NCBI RefSeq assembly: GCF_017298635.1
Contig: NZ_CP071182.1
Span: 1,116,001-1,180,000, forward strand
Length of the DNA: 64,000 nt
Direction: 5' to 3'
From: Paenalicyclobacillus mengziensis
Lineage (GTDB): Bacteria; Bacillota; Bacilli; Alicyclobacillales; Alicyclobacillaceae
Shown: positions 35,888-44,094 of the stretch, in pieces
How positions within the stretch are numbered: the first letter of the stretch is position 1
Layout of the letters: every line of letters begins with the position of its first letter
Notes under the pieces: generated by a model
Seen by the model: the letters and a program-made list of their open reading frames with translations, nothing else
What the model was told of the DNA's origin: nothing
The model's database searches: none
Program-made: the position numbers and the translations under genes

Positions 35888-36307
35888 ATGAGTATAAGCA
35901 TTGAAGCATCCGCATTTCTGGAGCAACACTTTGATGAATTGCACGAACGGTATCAAGAGTCAAAGGTCGAACTGGCGAATGTGTTTACCTACTCTGAAGC
36001 GTTGCTCATCTTGTGTTTGTGTTGCAACTTGATATCGACCCCGTCCATGTTTGACCAAAGCATACTGACAGATATCTACATTGACCATATTGACTCAATT
36101 GAATCTATTGACTCCCACAACGTGCATTTGGCACTAAGGAAGCTAAGAAAGAAGTGGAAGCAACTCAATGCGTTTCAAACTTATGCAGTATTAGTTATGG
36201 CGAGTGAATGTCTCTCTGTACCAGAAAACAACATAATTGAACCAAGGCTGTTGCTTGAGTTGCGGGTAAAGTACGTGTTTGGAATTGAGGACTCAACATC
36301 AGCTTGA
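35888..36307 (+). CDS. orphan helical protein, paralogue of 33280-33795
   Basis: 139 residues from ATG 35888 (MSISIEASAFLEQHF), with AAGGAG ten bases upstream; the open frame begins at 35831. Shares ANVFTYSEALLILCLCCN, LNAFQTYAVLVMASE and VFGIEDS with its paralogue. Function unknown. Confidence 0.6.
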   Translation: MSISIEASAFLEQHFDELHERYQESKVELANVFTYSEALLILCLCCNLISTPSMFDQSILTDIYIDHIDSIESIDSHNVHLALRKLRKKWKQLNAFQTYAVLVMASECLSVPENNIIEPRLLLELRVKYVFGIEDSTSA

Positions 36308-36439
36308 CTTATAGTAGCTTGCGATGCGAATCAGGGCGGAACGGCGGTTCTTCTCCAGATTGACCTTCTCCCTGGTTCACCGAGGACAGGTCACACAATG
36401 AGCAAACAGGTCGAACTGGGTTAGACAACCGAGACCTTA

Positions 36440-36462
36440 TTGGCTCGGAGCCAACTTACTAT
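36440..36462 (+). promoter_or_regulatory. candidate promoter before 36502
   Basis: TTATTG and TATAAT with a 17-base spacer lie near 36440-36462. A hairpin CCGAG/CTCGG overlaps the spacer. Confidence 0.4.
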
Positions 36463-36501
36463 AATAGGAAGAATTCATAATCAGAAACGGAGGAAGTGAA
36501 A

Positions 36502-36942
36502 GTGAACAATGCGACGACAGTTGAAAAAAACGAATTCGAGATGACATCTTCTCAAAAGGACTTGGTGAAGCGAGTTATCGAATGCGTTGAGGAGTGCAAG
36601 ACCGATAGAACCAGGGTTATGTTTGCAAAGCAGGAAGATTATCACGAGTATGATGGGCGTGAATTTTCAGCCAGAGACTATGGAGACGAAGAGAGAGACG
36701 GGTATATCTGGGTTTGTTTCAATGGATATATGTGCGGTGATAGCATCCAAGAAATGTCTTGGGGTGATGAGATGACATTTGAAGACTTTACGAGTGGAAA
36801 CTATGTCGTCCCACAGGTGTTTCGTGATTTTGACGCTATTGCTGTGAAGCATGTGGCATGGTACATCGCAGAAGAAGGGGTACGCCATTCCTCTCCCGAA
36901 GAGCCAGGTGGGGTAGAGACCGACATGTACTATTTCGTTTGA
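36502..36942 (+). CDS. orphan acidic 146-residue protein
   Basis: GTG 36502 has GGAGG eight bases upstream; GTG 36496 is too close to it. The protein is acidic and aromatic-rich (DGYIWVCFNGYMCGDSIQEM) and soluble. No family recognised. Confidence 0.55.
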   Translation: MNNATTVEKNEFEMTSSQKDLVKRVIECVEECKTDRTRVMFAKQEDYHEYDGREFSARDYGDEERDGYIWVCFNGYMCGDSIQEMSWGDEMTFEDFTSGNYVVPQVFRDFDAIAVKHVAWYIAEEGVRHSSPEEPGGVETDMYYFV

Positions 36943-37221
36943 TGACGGTGGGCTGGGTCAGTCAAAGTGAGTTCAGCCCTAATCGGTCGATTGGGTAAGG
37001 GTGTAATCGTCAACAGAATGTCACTTGTGTTGCAGTCGTTCCTTAGAGGTGAGGTTGATAGTCATTCCGAGAGATTGGAAATTTCAGTATGCACCTGGCA
37101 GATGGATGGGAGTACGAGCACATTTTCAGCGGTTATGGAATTATTATAATGTTACGAAAGTCATCGTATTTGGATGTAGAATGTTGGTAGTAATGAATGT
37201 GCGTTAGGGGAAGTGAAAAGG

Positions 37222-38055
37222 ATGAGGAACGTGACGGAAACGGTATGTGGGTGGTGCAAACGAACAATAAGTATAAACACGGATGCAGTTTACGAGGACA
37301 AGGAGTCTCAATGGTATCATCCAGGTTGTTTCATGAAGGCGTTTCCTGAGGCTAAGAATCCAATCTGTTATTGCTGTGGACAAGCTATAAAAATCACGAA
37401 GGCAAATTACAAGAATGGCAAATGGTATCACAAAAAATGCGTCGCGACCGAAGGTGAGAAACAGGAAACTCAGCAAGGTGATGTTTTGCAGAATGGCAAC
37501 GAATACTCGCGCCCTTCACCCGCAAAGACCGAAAAAGTATGTTATTCGTGTAAACAACTTATCAGATTACAGTTGGATGCAGTTTACGAAGATAAAGGGT
37601 CTCAATGGTATCATGTTCGATGTTTCAAGGAGGCGTTTCCCAAAGCTAAGGGTCCAACCTGTCATAGTTGTGGACAAGCGATAAAAAGGACAAAGGCACA
37701 GTATAGCAATGGTAAATGGTATCACAAGAAATGCCTCATGACACAAGGAGAGAAACAGGAAATTCAGCAAGGGGGTATTTTACAAAACGGGAACGAATAT
37801 TCGCTCTCTTCAGAAGTTAAGAATCCCATATGTTATAGTTGCGGACAATCCATAAAAAAGACAAAGGCAAAGTATAGCAATGGTAAATGGTATCACAAGA
37901 AATGTCTCGCGGCACCAGGACAGAAACGGAACAAGCTGAAAGAAATTCGGCACAGTGACGTTTTATCGGTAATGCGAAACAGTAACGGATACTCTCGACC
38001 AGCACCCGCAAAGAATGTACGTGTTATATCGGGAGGACTCGTGCGTCCAAAATAA
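37222..38055 (+). CDS. tandem zinc-finger protein with LIM-like repeats
   Basis: About 277 residues. ATG 37222 is preferred, with AGGGGA ten bases upstream; GTG 37213 overlaps that site. It has five treble-clef or LIM-like half units of the form C-x2-C-x(15-17)-WYH-x2-C, for example CGWCKRTISINTDAVYEDKE/WYHPGC and CYSCGQSIKKTKAKYSNGKW/YHKKC. The last units are near-identical at the DNA level, showing recent duplication. Basic linkers rich in Gln and Lys join them. Such repeats normally bind zinc and contact protein or nucleic acid. No enzymatic domain is fused. Confidence 0.75.
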   Translation: MRNVTETVCGWCKRTISINTDAVYEDKESQWYHPGCFMKAFPEAKNPICYCCGQAIKITKANYKNGKWYHKKCVATEGEKQETQQGDVLQNGNEYSRPSPAKTEKVCYSCKQLIRLQLDAVYEDKGSQWYHVRCFKEAFPKAKGPTCHSCGQAIKRTKAQYSNGKWYHKKCLMTQGEKQEIQQGGILQNGNEYSLSSEVKNPICYSCGQSIKKTKAKYSNGKWYHKKCLAAPGQKRNKLKEIRHSDVLSVMRNSNGYSRPAPAKNVRVISGGLVRPK

Positions 38056-38309
38056 TACTCACTATCATGGTTTAAGGGTCTTCCGTTTCCAATGCATCGC
38101 TTGTTGGTTGGCTAACTGTCGAGAAAAACAGGCAGATACTGCGATCAGCCGTATGAAGGCAAATCTCCCTATGATTGCGCGTAGAATTGTTAAGTAACGG
38201 GCGAAGGTCGATATGTATCGTAGACCATACACCATCACAGTTAACAGCAAGACACTTATGTTGAACTGATTGGATGATTGGTGGAGCGGGTATATGCGTC
38301 AGAACGTGA

Positions 38310-38367
38310 ATTCTGTTGCACAAATCGACTTGGTGAATGAAATTGAAGATTTGCGGTGCAACAGAAT
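38310..38367. repeat. miniature inverted-repeat element with IS6-like ends
   Basis: ATTCTGTTGCAC (38310-38321) and GTGCAACAGAAT (38356-38367) are perfect inverted copies; inside them AAATC pairs with GATTT. TTCTGTTGCA resembles the termini of IS6-family elements. Only about 34 bases separate the ends, so nothing is encoded. The 470-base gap 38056-38526 otherwise holds nothing I can support. Confidence 0.45.
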
Positions 38368-38526
38368 ACTACTGGTCATAGCTTAAACTCAATGCAACAT
38401 ATTTCGCGGAACTCGAATGTACCGCGTTTTCCTATTCATAGCGTCATCGTACCAACCGTCATTTAGCTTTAACTCACGTCATTAAAGTTGACATCGTTCC
38501 CGTTTCTTTCCTATTGGGCTATTGAT

Positions 38527-39837
38527 CTATCGAATGCGAACCTTGATCGCTTTTGAGTACAGGAGGGTTTCGGGCATCCAAGGAGTTTCTTTGCCATATA
38601 CCATGCATACCATTTGGTGATTGCCGCGGTACTTTGTTGTTTCGGTGACTTGGTGACCCGTTTGGTCATGCTTTAAATCGTCATCATATTCAGCCTCATC
38701 GCCTTCGTTTATTACTTTCCATTGAATACGGGTATGGTCAAAGTTAGGCGTAGCAGTAAAAACAAGAGTCTTTCCCTTTGGCAACTTCCCTTTGAAATCC
38801 GATAACGGAAGTGATGTAAGAGTAGTCATTCGTACCATAACGTTAATATCAACATCATAGTTTACGCTCTTTGCGAATGCCCGTTTGGAATCATTATTTA
38901 CCGAATCCTGAACACTTTCAGTGATCAACCCACCCCAATAACTGTGCTTAAAGAATTCATTCCAAGCCTCTACTGCTTGTTGTTCCGTGCATGTGTCCTC
39001 AAACAACACACCGAGCTTCTCAATGTGAGTAGTCAATCGAGTAAATAGATTTTTAACCTTTTGCTTGTCTTTGGCGTTGAATAACAAGCTGATTGAGGAG
39101 TCTACAGGATTGATGACTTCTTGTGAGCAGTTTAACCTGTCGCGAATTGCGCAGATAGTATTGTAAAATGTGATGTCCAATCGTGCGTCAATTAAGGTAT
39201 TTTCAGATGCCAAGACGGATTGAATTAAGCCTCCTGGCATCAACCAGCCGCTTCTGGATTTGCAGAACATTTTTAAGAGACGAACCACTTTTCGCAGATT
39301 ATCGTCCTCGTCATTTTGTTCCAAAAACCATCGAGTGATAGCCCAAGGATCTCTGGGACTCCATGAAGCTCCACAGTGCTCATAGACATAGTTGTCATTC
39401 TCATCTAAGAGACGACGATATATTGCGAAATCAACATGATATCCATCAGCATATTCAACGGTAACAGCATTGGTCTTGACTTCGGGGTCAGTGCGAAAAG
39501 ATCGCATCTTCTTTTTCAATGAATCTGCGACGATCTGTTTAACCCTTTGTGTACTATTGGGGATATTATCTGTGTCGAATATGATGGCAATGTCGATATC
39601 ATATTCACTGTTGTCGTTTTGCGTAATCGTGGACATTGCCATACTGCCTTGAGTCACCGTGTCGACAATTACATAATTCGTGCTATTCTCAGTGTTGTAC
39701 TCCGTCAATCCATTTTTCAATCTGTCGATGTTTAAGTCGCGTTTTCCACGAAGGTTGGTTTGCTCATCGTTCGACAAGACCACATGATTCCTATAAAACG
39801 TATTGAATTTCGAACTCAAATCAAATATTGACTTCAC
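38527..39837 (-). CDS. CBASS CD-NTase with AGS-C sensor-type domain
   Basis: 436 residues. The nucleotidyltransferase core has GS at 64-65 (QGSMAMSTIT), DID at 80-82 (YDIDIAIIF) and a third Asp near 136 (HVDFAIY), so it should make a cyclic oligonucleotide. The C-terminal ~100 residues (GKTLVFTATPNFDHTRIQWKVINEGDEAE...RGNHQMVC) fit the AGS-C domain found after such enzymes. The start overlaps the effector stop. GTG 39837 sits inside the ribosome site; an ATA at 39828 aligns with the ATG of its paralogue and may be the real start. Confidence 0.87.
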   Translation of the reverse strand: MKSIFDLSSKFNTFYRNHVVLSNDEQTNLRGKRDLNIDRLKNGLTEYNTENSTNYVIVDTVTQGSMAMSTITQNDNSEYDIDIAIIFDTDNIPNSTQRVKQIVADSLKKKMRSFRTDPEVKTNAVTVEYADGYHVDFAIYRRLLDENDNYVYEHCGASWSPRDPWAITRWFLEQNDEDDNLRKVVRLLKMFCKSRSGWLMPGGLIQSVLASENTLIDARLDITFYNTICAIRDRLNCSQEVINPVDSSISLLFNAKDKQKVKNLFTRLTTHIEKLGVLFEDTCTEQQAVEAWNEFFKHSYWGGLITESVQDSVNNDSKRAFAKSVNYDVDINVMVRMTTLTSLPLSDFKGKLPKGKTLVFTATPNFDHTRIQWKVINEGDEAEYDDDLKHDQTGHQVTETTKYRGNHQMVCMVYGKETPWMPETLLYSKAIKVRIR

Positions 39838-40954
39838 CTCCCGTCTGAATGCGTAAATCGGTGAACAATCCCTTCTGTTGCCCGTTAATATTCAAACTCC
39901 AATGGTATCTTGGTTGGAGTTGCCTTGAATACTGATAGCTAATAACCTCGGAAATCCTGTTTGAATCCAACTCGTTGAAAAACTTACCCATTTCAAAAGC
40001 CAAACAACTTTGCCCTGAATACAACAAATGCATTTTTGTCACATGCAGAAGTTTGTTTTGTATTTCCATAATCGTGTCGTACACAGTTTGTCGATACTCA
40101 CGAAGTTGTACTTTTGAAGTGATAACATTATCACCTGGTTTATCAACGGACAAATGAACGATTGGCAGTTGAAACTGTTCCGTATCGACAGAGTCGATTT
40201 GCTTTGTAAGACTGATGGCAAGCACTACCTCCGTGGCATTGTGGTCAAGATTATCAAGATTTGTCCGCCTTTTGAGCTTGGGGAAATGCTTCTTTTGAGC
40301 AGTCAGAGAGACATAAACTTCATTGTGTTTGTCGAATTCATAGTATTCGTTAACGTACTCCCTCGAAAAATATGTACCCGCTAACATAACGAAAGGAATC
40401 GGAGAGACTCCAGTATATCCGCGTTTTAATTGAGCAGTTCTTTCTCTGAATGCCTTCATATTCTCTTCAATAATTTGGTGAATATCTTTGGCAGTTTCCG
40501 ATGTCATTACTCCTTGGCATTCACGCTTGATATCAATCACATACTCCTTATAATCAAAATGGCTAAGACCTGCAGAATTCTCGTAGTTATCGATTCTCCG
40601 ACCAATCATGTCGATGTTTAATATGTAATACTTACGTCTGACATGGATGTCGAAAAATATTCCTAAACCGAGAAGGACAATTCCCACAACGAGTTGTGCC
40701 AAATTCAATTGGCTGGTTTGGTCAATTTGTTGAAGTACTTCACTGCTTGGTGTTTTTAAAATGAATCCAGAAGCCAATGCAAATAGCTTGTCGCCCCAAT
40801 CGCCTCCAAACGAAGTGGGTATTAGACCAAAACCCATACTTATCATGGACTTGGCAAATCCTTGTTCCTTCTTCTTTTTACGGAACCCATTAACCACAAA
40901 GTATCCAGTAATGACAAGGGCAAGAACAAGAATGCAACTCATTAGGATAAGCAC
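39821..40954 (-). CDS. CBASS effector: two membrane helices plus SAVED domain
   Basis: 377 residues from GTG with GGGGGG eight bases upstream. Membrane segments lie at about 2-22 (LMSCILVLALVITGYFVV) and 88-104 (LAQLVVGIVLLGLGIFFDI). The C-terminal ~200 residues match the SAVED ligand-binding fold, with EVVLAISLTKQIDSV...LPIVHLSVDK and HLLYSGQSCLAFEMGKFF. SAVED domains bind cyclic oligonucleotides; a membrane fusion suggests that activation disrupts the membrane and kills the infected cell. Confidence 0.85.
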   Translation of the reverse strand: MLILMSCILVLALVITGYFVVNGFRKKKKEQGFAKSMISMGFGLIPTSFGGDWGDKLFALASGFILKTPSSEVLQQIDQTSQLNLAQLVVGIVLLGLGIFFDIHVRRKYYILNIDMIGRRIDNYENSAGLSHFDYKEYVIDIKRECQGVMTSETAKDIHQIIEENMKAFRERTAQLKRGYTGVSPIPFVMLAGTYFSREYVNEYYEFDKHNEVYVSLTAQKKHFPKLKRRTNLDNLDHNATEVVLAISLTKQIDSVDTEQFQLPIVHLSVDKPGDNVITSKVQLREYRQTVYDTIMEIQNKLLHVTKMHLLYSGQSCLAFEMGKFFNELDSNRISEVISYQYSRQLQPRYHWSLNINGQQKGLFTDLRIQTGGEVNI

Positions 40955-41071
40955 GTACCACGCCCCCCAAATCTTCGAAACAATACGACCATGACAAAGG
41001 CTTCGACGTAAATATGCACAAGCGGGAATGCTTTTGAGATCTTGGTTTTTATGGGCTGGTACTGGGAACTC

Positions 41072-42118
41072 CTACTTTTCGCGGTTGCCCTTAAAAATCA
41101 GCCACAAAGTACCACCAATCGCCGCCGCGCCCAGAACAAACAAGCTCACCATCAGTGAACCAGACTCCGATTTTTTATCCTTCATATGTACCAGCGAACT
41201 CTCCGCATTTTCAGCCAGATTACTCCAGTAATCGTGTTTGAAGAATCCGTTCCAAGCGTGCATCGCTTGGGTCTCGGCGCAGTTTCCCGCAAACAAGATG
41301 TCAAGCTCCGCTATTGATTTTGTCAATTCCGTGGAAAGGTTTGTGACTTCTCTTTTGTCTTTACTGTCAAACAACAAGCTGACCTTGCTTGCAATAGGGT
41401 TGTACACCTCGTGGGATCTGTTTAGTCTGTCCCGAATTGCACATATTGTCTTGTAGAAAGTGATATCTAATCGGGGATCGCTTGAAAGGCATTCGGAGGA
41501 TAACACAGAAAGAACTAAGCCCCCTGGCATCGACCAATCACTTCTGGATTTACAGAACATCTTTAACAGACGCAGTACCTTTCTTAGATTTCCGTTGTTT
41601 TCGTTCTGATTGTTAAACCAGTTTGTAATGGCGCGAGGATCTCTGGGGTTCCAATATGCTCCACAGTGTTCATATTTATAATCGCCATTGTTATCCGCGA
41701 GACGCCGATAGATCGCGAAGTCAACATGATATCCTTCTGCATATTCGATTGTAATGGCGTTTGTTTTTACTTTTGGTTTCGTGTTAAATGTACCCATCTT
41801 CTTCTTTAATGCTTCAGCAACGATTCTCTTTACTCTATTTGTGTCACCTGGAATATTTGCTTTATCAAAGATGATAGCAATATCAATGTCATACTGATTA
41901 TTGTCTCTTTGCGTGATCGAATGCATTGCCATACTACCTTGGACTATCGTATCAACGATTTTGTAGGAAGTATTTTTCTGTAGATTGTAGTCACTTAAAC
42001 CGCTTTCTAACCTCGCAATGTTTAATCTCCTTTTTTCATTCAATTGGTTTTGTTCATCTCTGGATAGAACAACATGATCTCGATAGAAAGTGTTGAATTT
42101 TGAATTTAGGTCAAACAT
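41072..42118 (-). CDS. second CD-NTase with a C-terminal membrane anchor
   Basis: 348 residues from ATG with GGAGGG seven bases upstream. Strongly similar to the NTase at 38527-39837 over the first ~300 residues, and all catalytic positions are kept: GS at 61-62, DID at 77-79, Asp near 133. The AGS-C domain is absent. Instead the protein ends in a lysine- and serine-rich linker and one membrane helix near 321-341 (SLFVLGAAAIGGTLWLIFKG). It is the first gene of the operon. It could synthesise the signal at the membrane or regulate its paralogue. Confidence 0.85.
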   Translation of the reverse strand: MFDLNSKFNTFYRDHVVLSRDEQNQLNEKRRLNIARLESGLSDYNLQKNTSYKIVDTIVQGSMAMHSITQRDNNQYDIDIAIIFDKANIPGDTNRVKRIVAEALKKKMGTFNTKPKVKTNAITIEYAEGYHVDFAIYRRLADNNGDYKYEHCGAYWNPRDPRAITNWFNNQNENNGNLRKVLRLLKMFCKSRSDWSMPGGLVLSVLSSECLSSDPRLDITFYKTICAIRDRLNRSHEVYNPIASKVSLLFDSKDKREVTNLSTELTKSIAELDILFAGNCAETQAMHAWNGFFKHDYWSNLAENAESSLVHMKDKKSESGSLMVSLFVLGAAAIGGTLWLIFKGNREK

Positions 42119-42193
42119 TCAATATCCCTCCTATCTGTAGGTAATTTACGACAACGCTAAGCACCGTACTATCCAGCCTTTGGAACAAAACAT

Positions 42194-42221
42194 ATTATAT
42201 CAGATTATTCGACAGAATAAT
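42194..42221 (-). promoter_or_regulatory. CBASS operon promoter with palindromic operator
   Basis: On the minus strand a -10 TATAAT (42194-42199) lies 16 bases from ATTATT (42216-42221). The -35 region is part of a perfect palindrome ATTATTC-GACA-GAATAAT (42204-42221), a likely repressor site. No regulator gene is adjacent. Confidence 0.5.
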
Positions 42222-42365
42222 TTGTGTAAACAGTATGGTACTGAGCTGAGCCTGGTATTTGTCCATGGCAACGTAACAGTGTATCAGCTTGATTGAAACC
42301 TAAAATCTCTTAAGGTAGAATATTAATAGGTTATTTCAACCAATTGCATGGTTTGAGGACTAATA

Positions 42366-42426
42366 CTCCTGTAGTCATGGCACGTCTGTTAAAAAAAACG
42401 GACGCGCATCGACTATTGGAGTTTTT
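42366..42426 (+). ncRNA. branched terminator-like RNA upstream of the recombinase (copy 2)
   Basis: Outer stem CTCC..TAGTC.ATG (42366-42379) pairs with CAT.GACTA..GGAG (42407-42421), followed by TTTTT. The inner stem CGTCTGTT (42383-42390) pairs with AACGGACG (42397-42404) across an A-only loop. A CGCATCG segment follows the inner stem. The 480-base gap 42119-42602 holds this and the CBASS promoter. Confidence 0.55.
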
Positions 42427-42602
42427 GCATTTTAGCTGACTAAAAGCAACGTCATAACTCCGTTCACCATAGCTCGATAGTAGAGAACACTTCAGAGATG
42501 GACTTGAAATTATCAGGAACTCATATGTGGACTGCTATCTGACGTTGTAAATGTCCGAGTTTATTCATGATATCGGATATGGATGTAGGAGGGGACAATT
42601 GA

Positions 42603-43400
42603 ATGGAACGCGCCATCGGGTACGTGAGGGTCTCGACAACAACTCAAGTTATGAAGGGTCAGGGCATCAAGACCCAGGAAACTGCCATTATCGATTATTG
42701 CAAAAGAAATCAATTGGAATTGGTTAATGTCTTTCGCGATGAAGGAGTGAGTGGGACGGTGGTCAATCGTGAAGGGTTGACCGACCTGCTCGATTCACTG
42801 AGGGAATATAAGAAGGTAGTCGTATTGAACACATCACGGTTGTGGCGAAGTGACACTGTAAAAGTTCTCGTGCACCGCGAACTAAAGAAATTCGAAGCCG
42901 ACATCGTGAGCATCGAGCAACCCTCTTATAGTATCTATACGAAAGATCCCAGTGACTTCCTGATCAATGGGATGATGGAGCTTCTGGACCAATATGAGCG
43001 GCTTTCTATTGCACTAAAGCTCAGTAAGGGGCGACGAACGAAAGTACGGAACGGAGTCAAAGGGTGCGGGCGCGCGCCTTTGGGATTCGTTTGGCGGTCT
43101 GCACAAATTGAGGTTGATGAAGAGTCAGCGTCGATAGTCAAACTTATTTTTCGTAAATACCTGGAGTTGCAGAGTGTGGACAGAGTGCTCTCCTACCTTG
43201 ATGAACATGGGTTCACGACTCCGAAAGGAACTCCCTTTCGAAAGCAGTCTATCGTAGACATCCTGAAAAACGATTTCTACATTGGGACTTTGCGTCATGG
43301 AGATCTGGTACTAAAAGGAACTCATACCCAGCTGGTTAGCTCGGTGGTGTTCGGGAAAGTTCAAGCGCAATTGAAACGAAACAACAGAAGAAGTAGCTGA
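42603..43400 (+). CDS. serine recombinase
   Basis: 265 residues from ATG with GGAGGGG eight bases upstream. The resolvase domain starts MERAIGYVRVSTTTQV, with the nucleophilic Ser in YVRVST, and has DEGVSGT and LNTSRLWRS as expected. A recombinase domain follows (GRAPLGFVW...LDEHGFTTPKGTPFRKQSIVDILKN). It lacks the zinc-ribbon and coiled-coil end of long phage integrases, so it is a short resolvase-like enzyme. It could resolve cointegrates or plasmid multimers. Confidence 0.88.
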   Translation: MERAIGYVRVSTTTQVMKGQGIKTQETAIIDYCKRNQLELVNVFRDEGVSGTVVNREGLTDLLDSLREYKKVVVLNTSRLWRSDTVKVLVHRELKKFEADIVSIEQPSYSIYTKDPSDFLINGMMELLDQYERLSIALKLSKGRRTKVRNGVKGCGRAPLGFVWRSAQIEVDEESASIVKLIFRKYLELQSVDRVLSYLDEHGFTTPKGTPFRKQSIVDILKNDFYIGTLRHGDLVLKGTHTQLVSSVVFGKVQAQLKRNNRRSS

Positions 43401-43601
43401 GATAACAGGATGAAAGTAGGCGATACCTGCTTCGAAACAGCTGTGGACTAACGTAAAGAGAAATAAGTGGCTAAACGAGGGTCGCAGACAGAGGAGCGAA
43501 GAACATCGTCCGCTATCACCCCTCGGCAGGGTATATCGTTCTGTAATACTTCACACTGGAAGAGCACCAAAGACAGTAAATGACTCAAATCGGAGGGTAA
43601 A

Positions 43602-44009
43602 ATGAAACACTGGACATCTTTTACTATTTTGGACGATGAGGGACATGCGACGACCTTTGAGAACGATTGCGAATATTACACAATATGGATGGACGAGTAT
43701 AGGCATTTCGGATGTATCAATGGACACTCCCTTAAGGGAGTTACTGGTGGCAATCTACCGCCAGTAGATTGGAATGGCATTTTGATTCAGAGAATTAAAA
43801 ATGAGCGAAAAATTGCAGGTACGATCATACATGAGCATGAAATTCTACACCAGAATATGGGCGAGATTTATGCGTTGAAACTTTCATTTTGGGATGAGGG
43901 GAACTGGGTGCTCGACTACTACCGACTTACAGGTAACACCATAGATATCAAATCGACACCGATAAACAGAAATATCTTGTCTGCGATTAACGAACGCGTA
44001 ACACTCTGA
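43602..44009 (+). CDS. orphan 135-residue protein near the Tn7-like genes
   Basis: ATG with CGGAGGG seven bases upstream. Beta-rich, soluble, with no recognised motif (MKHWTSFTILDDEGHATTFE at the start). It is followed by a small branched hairpin and then by the block at 44036-44054, which also ends the paiB element, so this gene may be the cargo of a similar element or of the Tn7-like unit. Confidence 0.55.
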   Translation: MKHWTSFTILDDEGHATTFENDCEYYTIWMDEYRHFGCINGHSLKGVTGGNLPPVDWNGILIQRIKNERKIAGTIIHEHEILHQNMGEIYALKLSFWDEGNWVLDYYRLTGNTIDIKSTPINRNILSAINERVTL

Positions 44010-44034
44010 GGCAATCCTCAATTACACCGAGTTT
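44003..44034 (+). terminator. small branched terminator-like hairpin (copy 3)
   Basis: ACTC (44003-44006) pairs with GAGT (44029-44032), enclosing GAGG/CCTC (44008-44011 with 44016-44019). Then TTTCTC. The stems are only four pairs, so this copy is weaker than the others. Confidence 0.35.
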
Positions 44035-44035
44035 C

Positions 44036-44054
44036 TCTGCATTTCTAAGTTGCG
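44036..44054 (+). repeat. element-end-like block shared with the paiB insertion
   Basis: TCTGCATTTCTAAGTTGCG matches the right end of the paiB element (19439-19457) at 18 of 19 positions and, as there, is followed by an A/C-rich ACA. It suggests that an element related to the paiB insertion ends here, with its body to the left. A matching left end was not found. Confidence 0.5.
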
Positions 44055-44094
44055 GGACACAACTGACTATGTTTCACGATATGACAATACACAG

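Noticed and set aside
36967..37149. 60-codon frame before the zinc-finger gene
   Set aside because: GTG start without a ribosome site and no recognisable protein pattern.
38015..38197. 60-codon plus-strand frame overlapping the end of the zinc-finger gene
   Set aside because: Cysteine-containing frame without a ribosome site, overlapping a well-supported gene.
19439..44054. Integron attC-like cassettes
   Set aside because: The shared block contains AAGTTGCG but not the GTTRRRY/RYYYAAC core pair, and no integron integrase is present.
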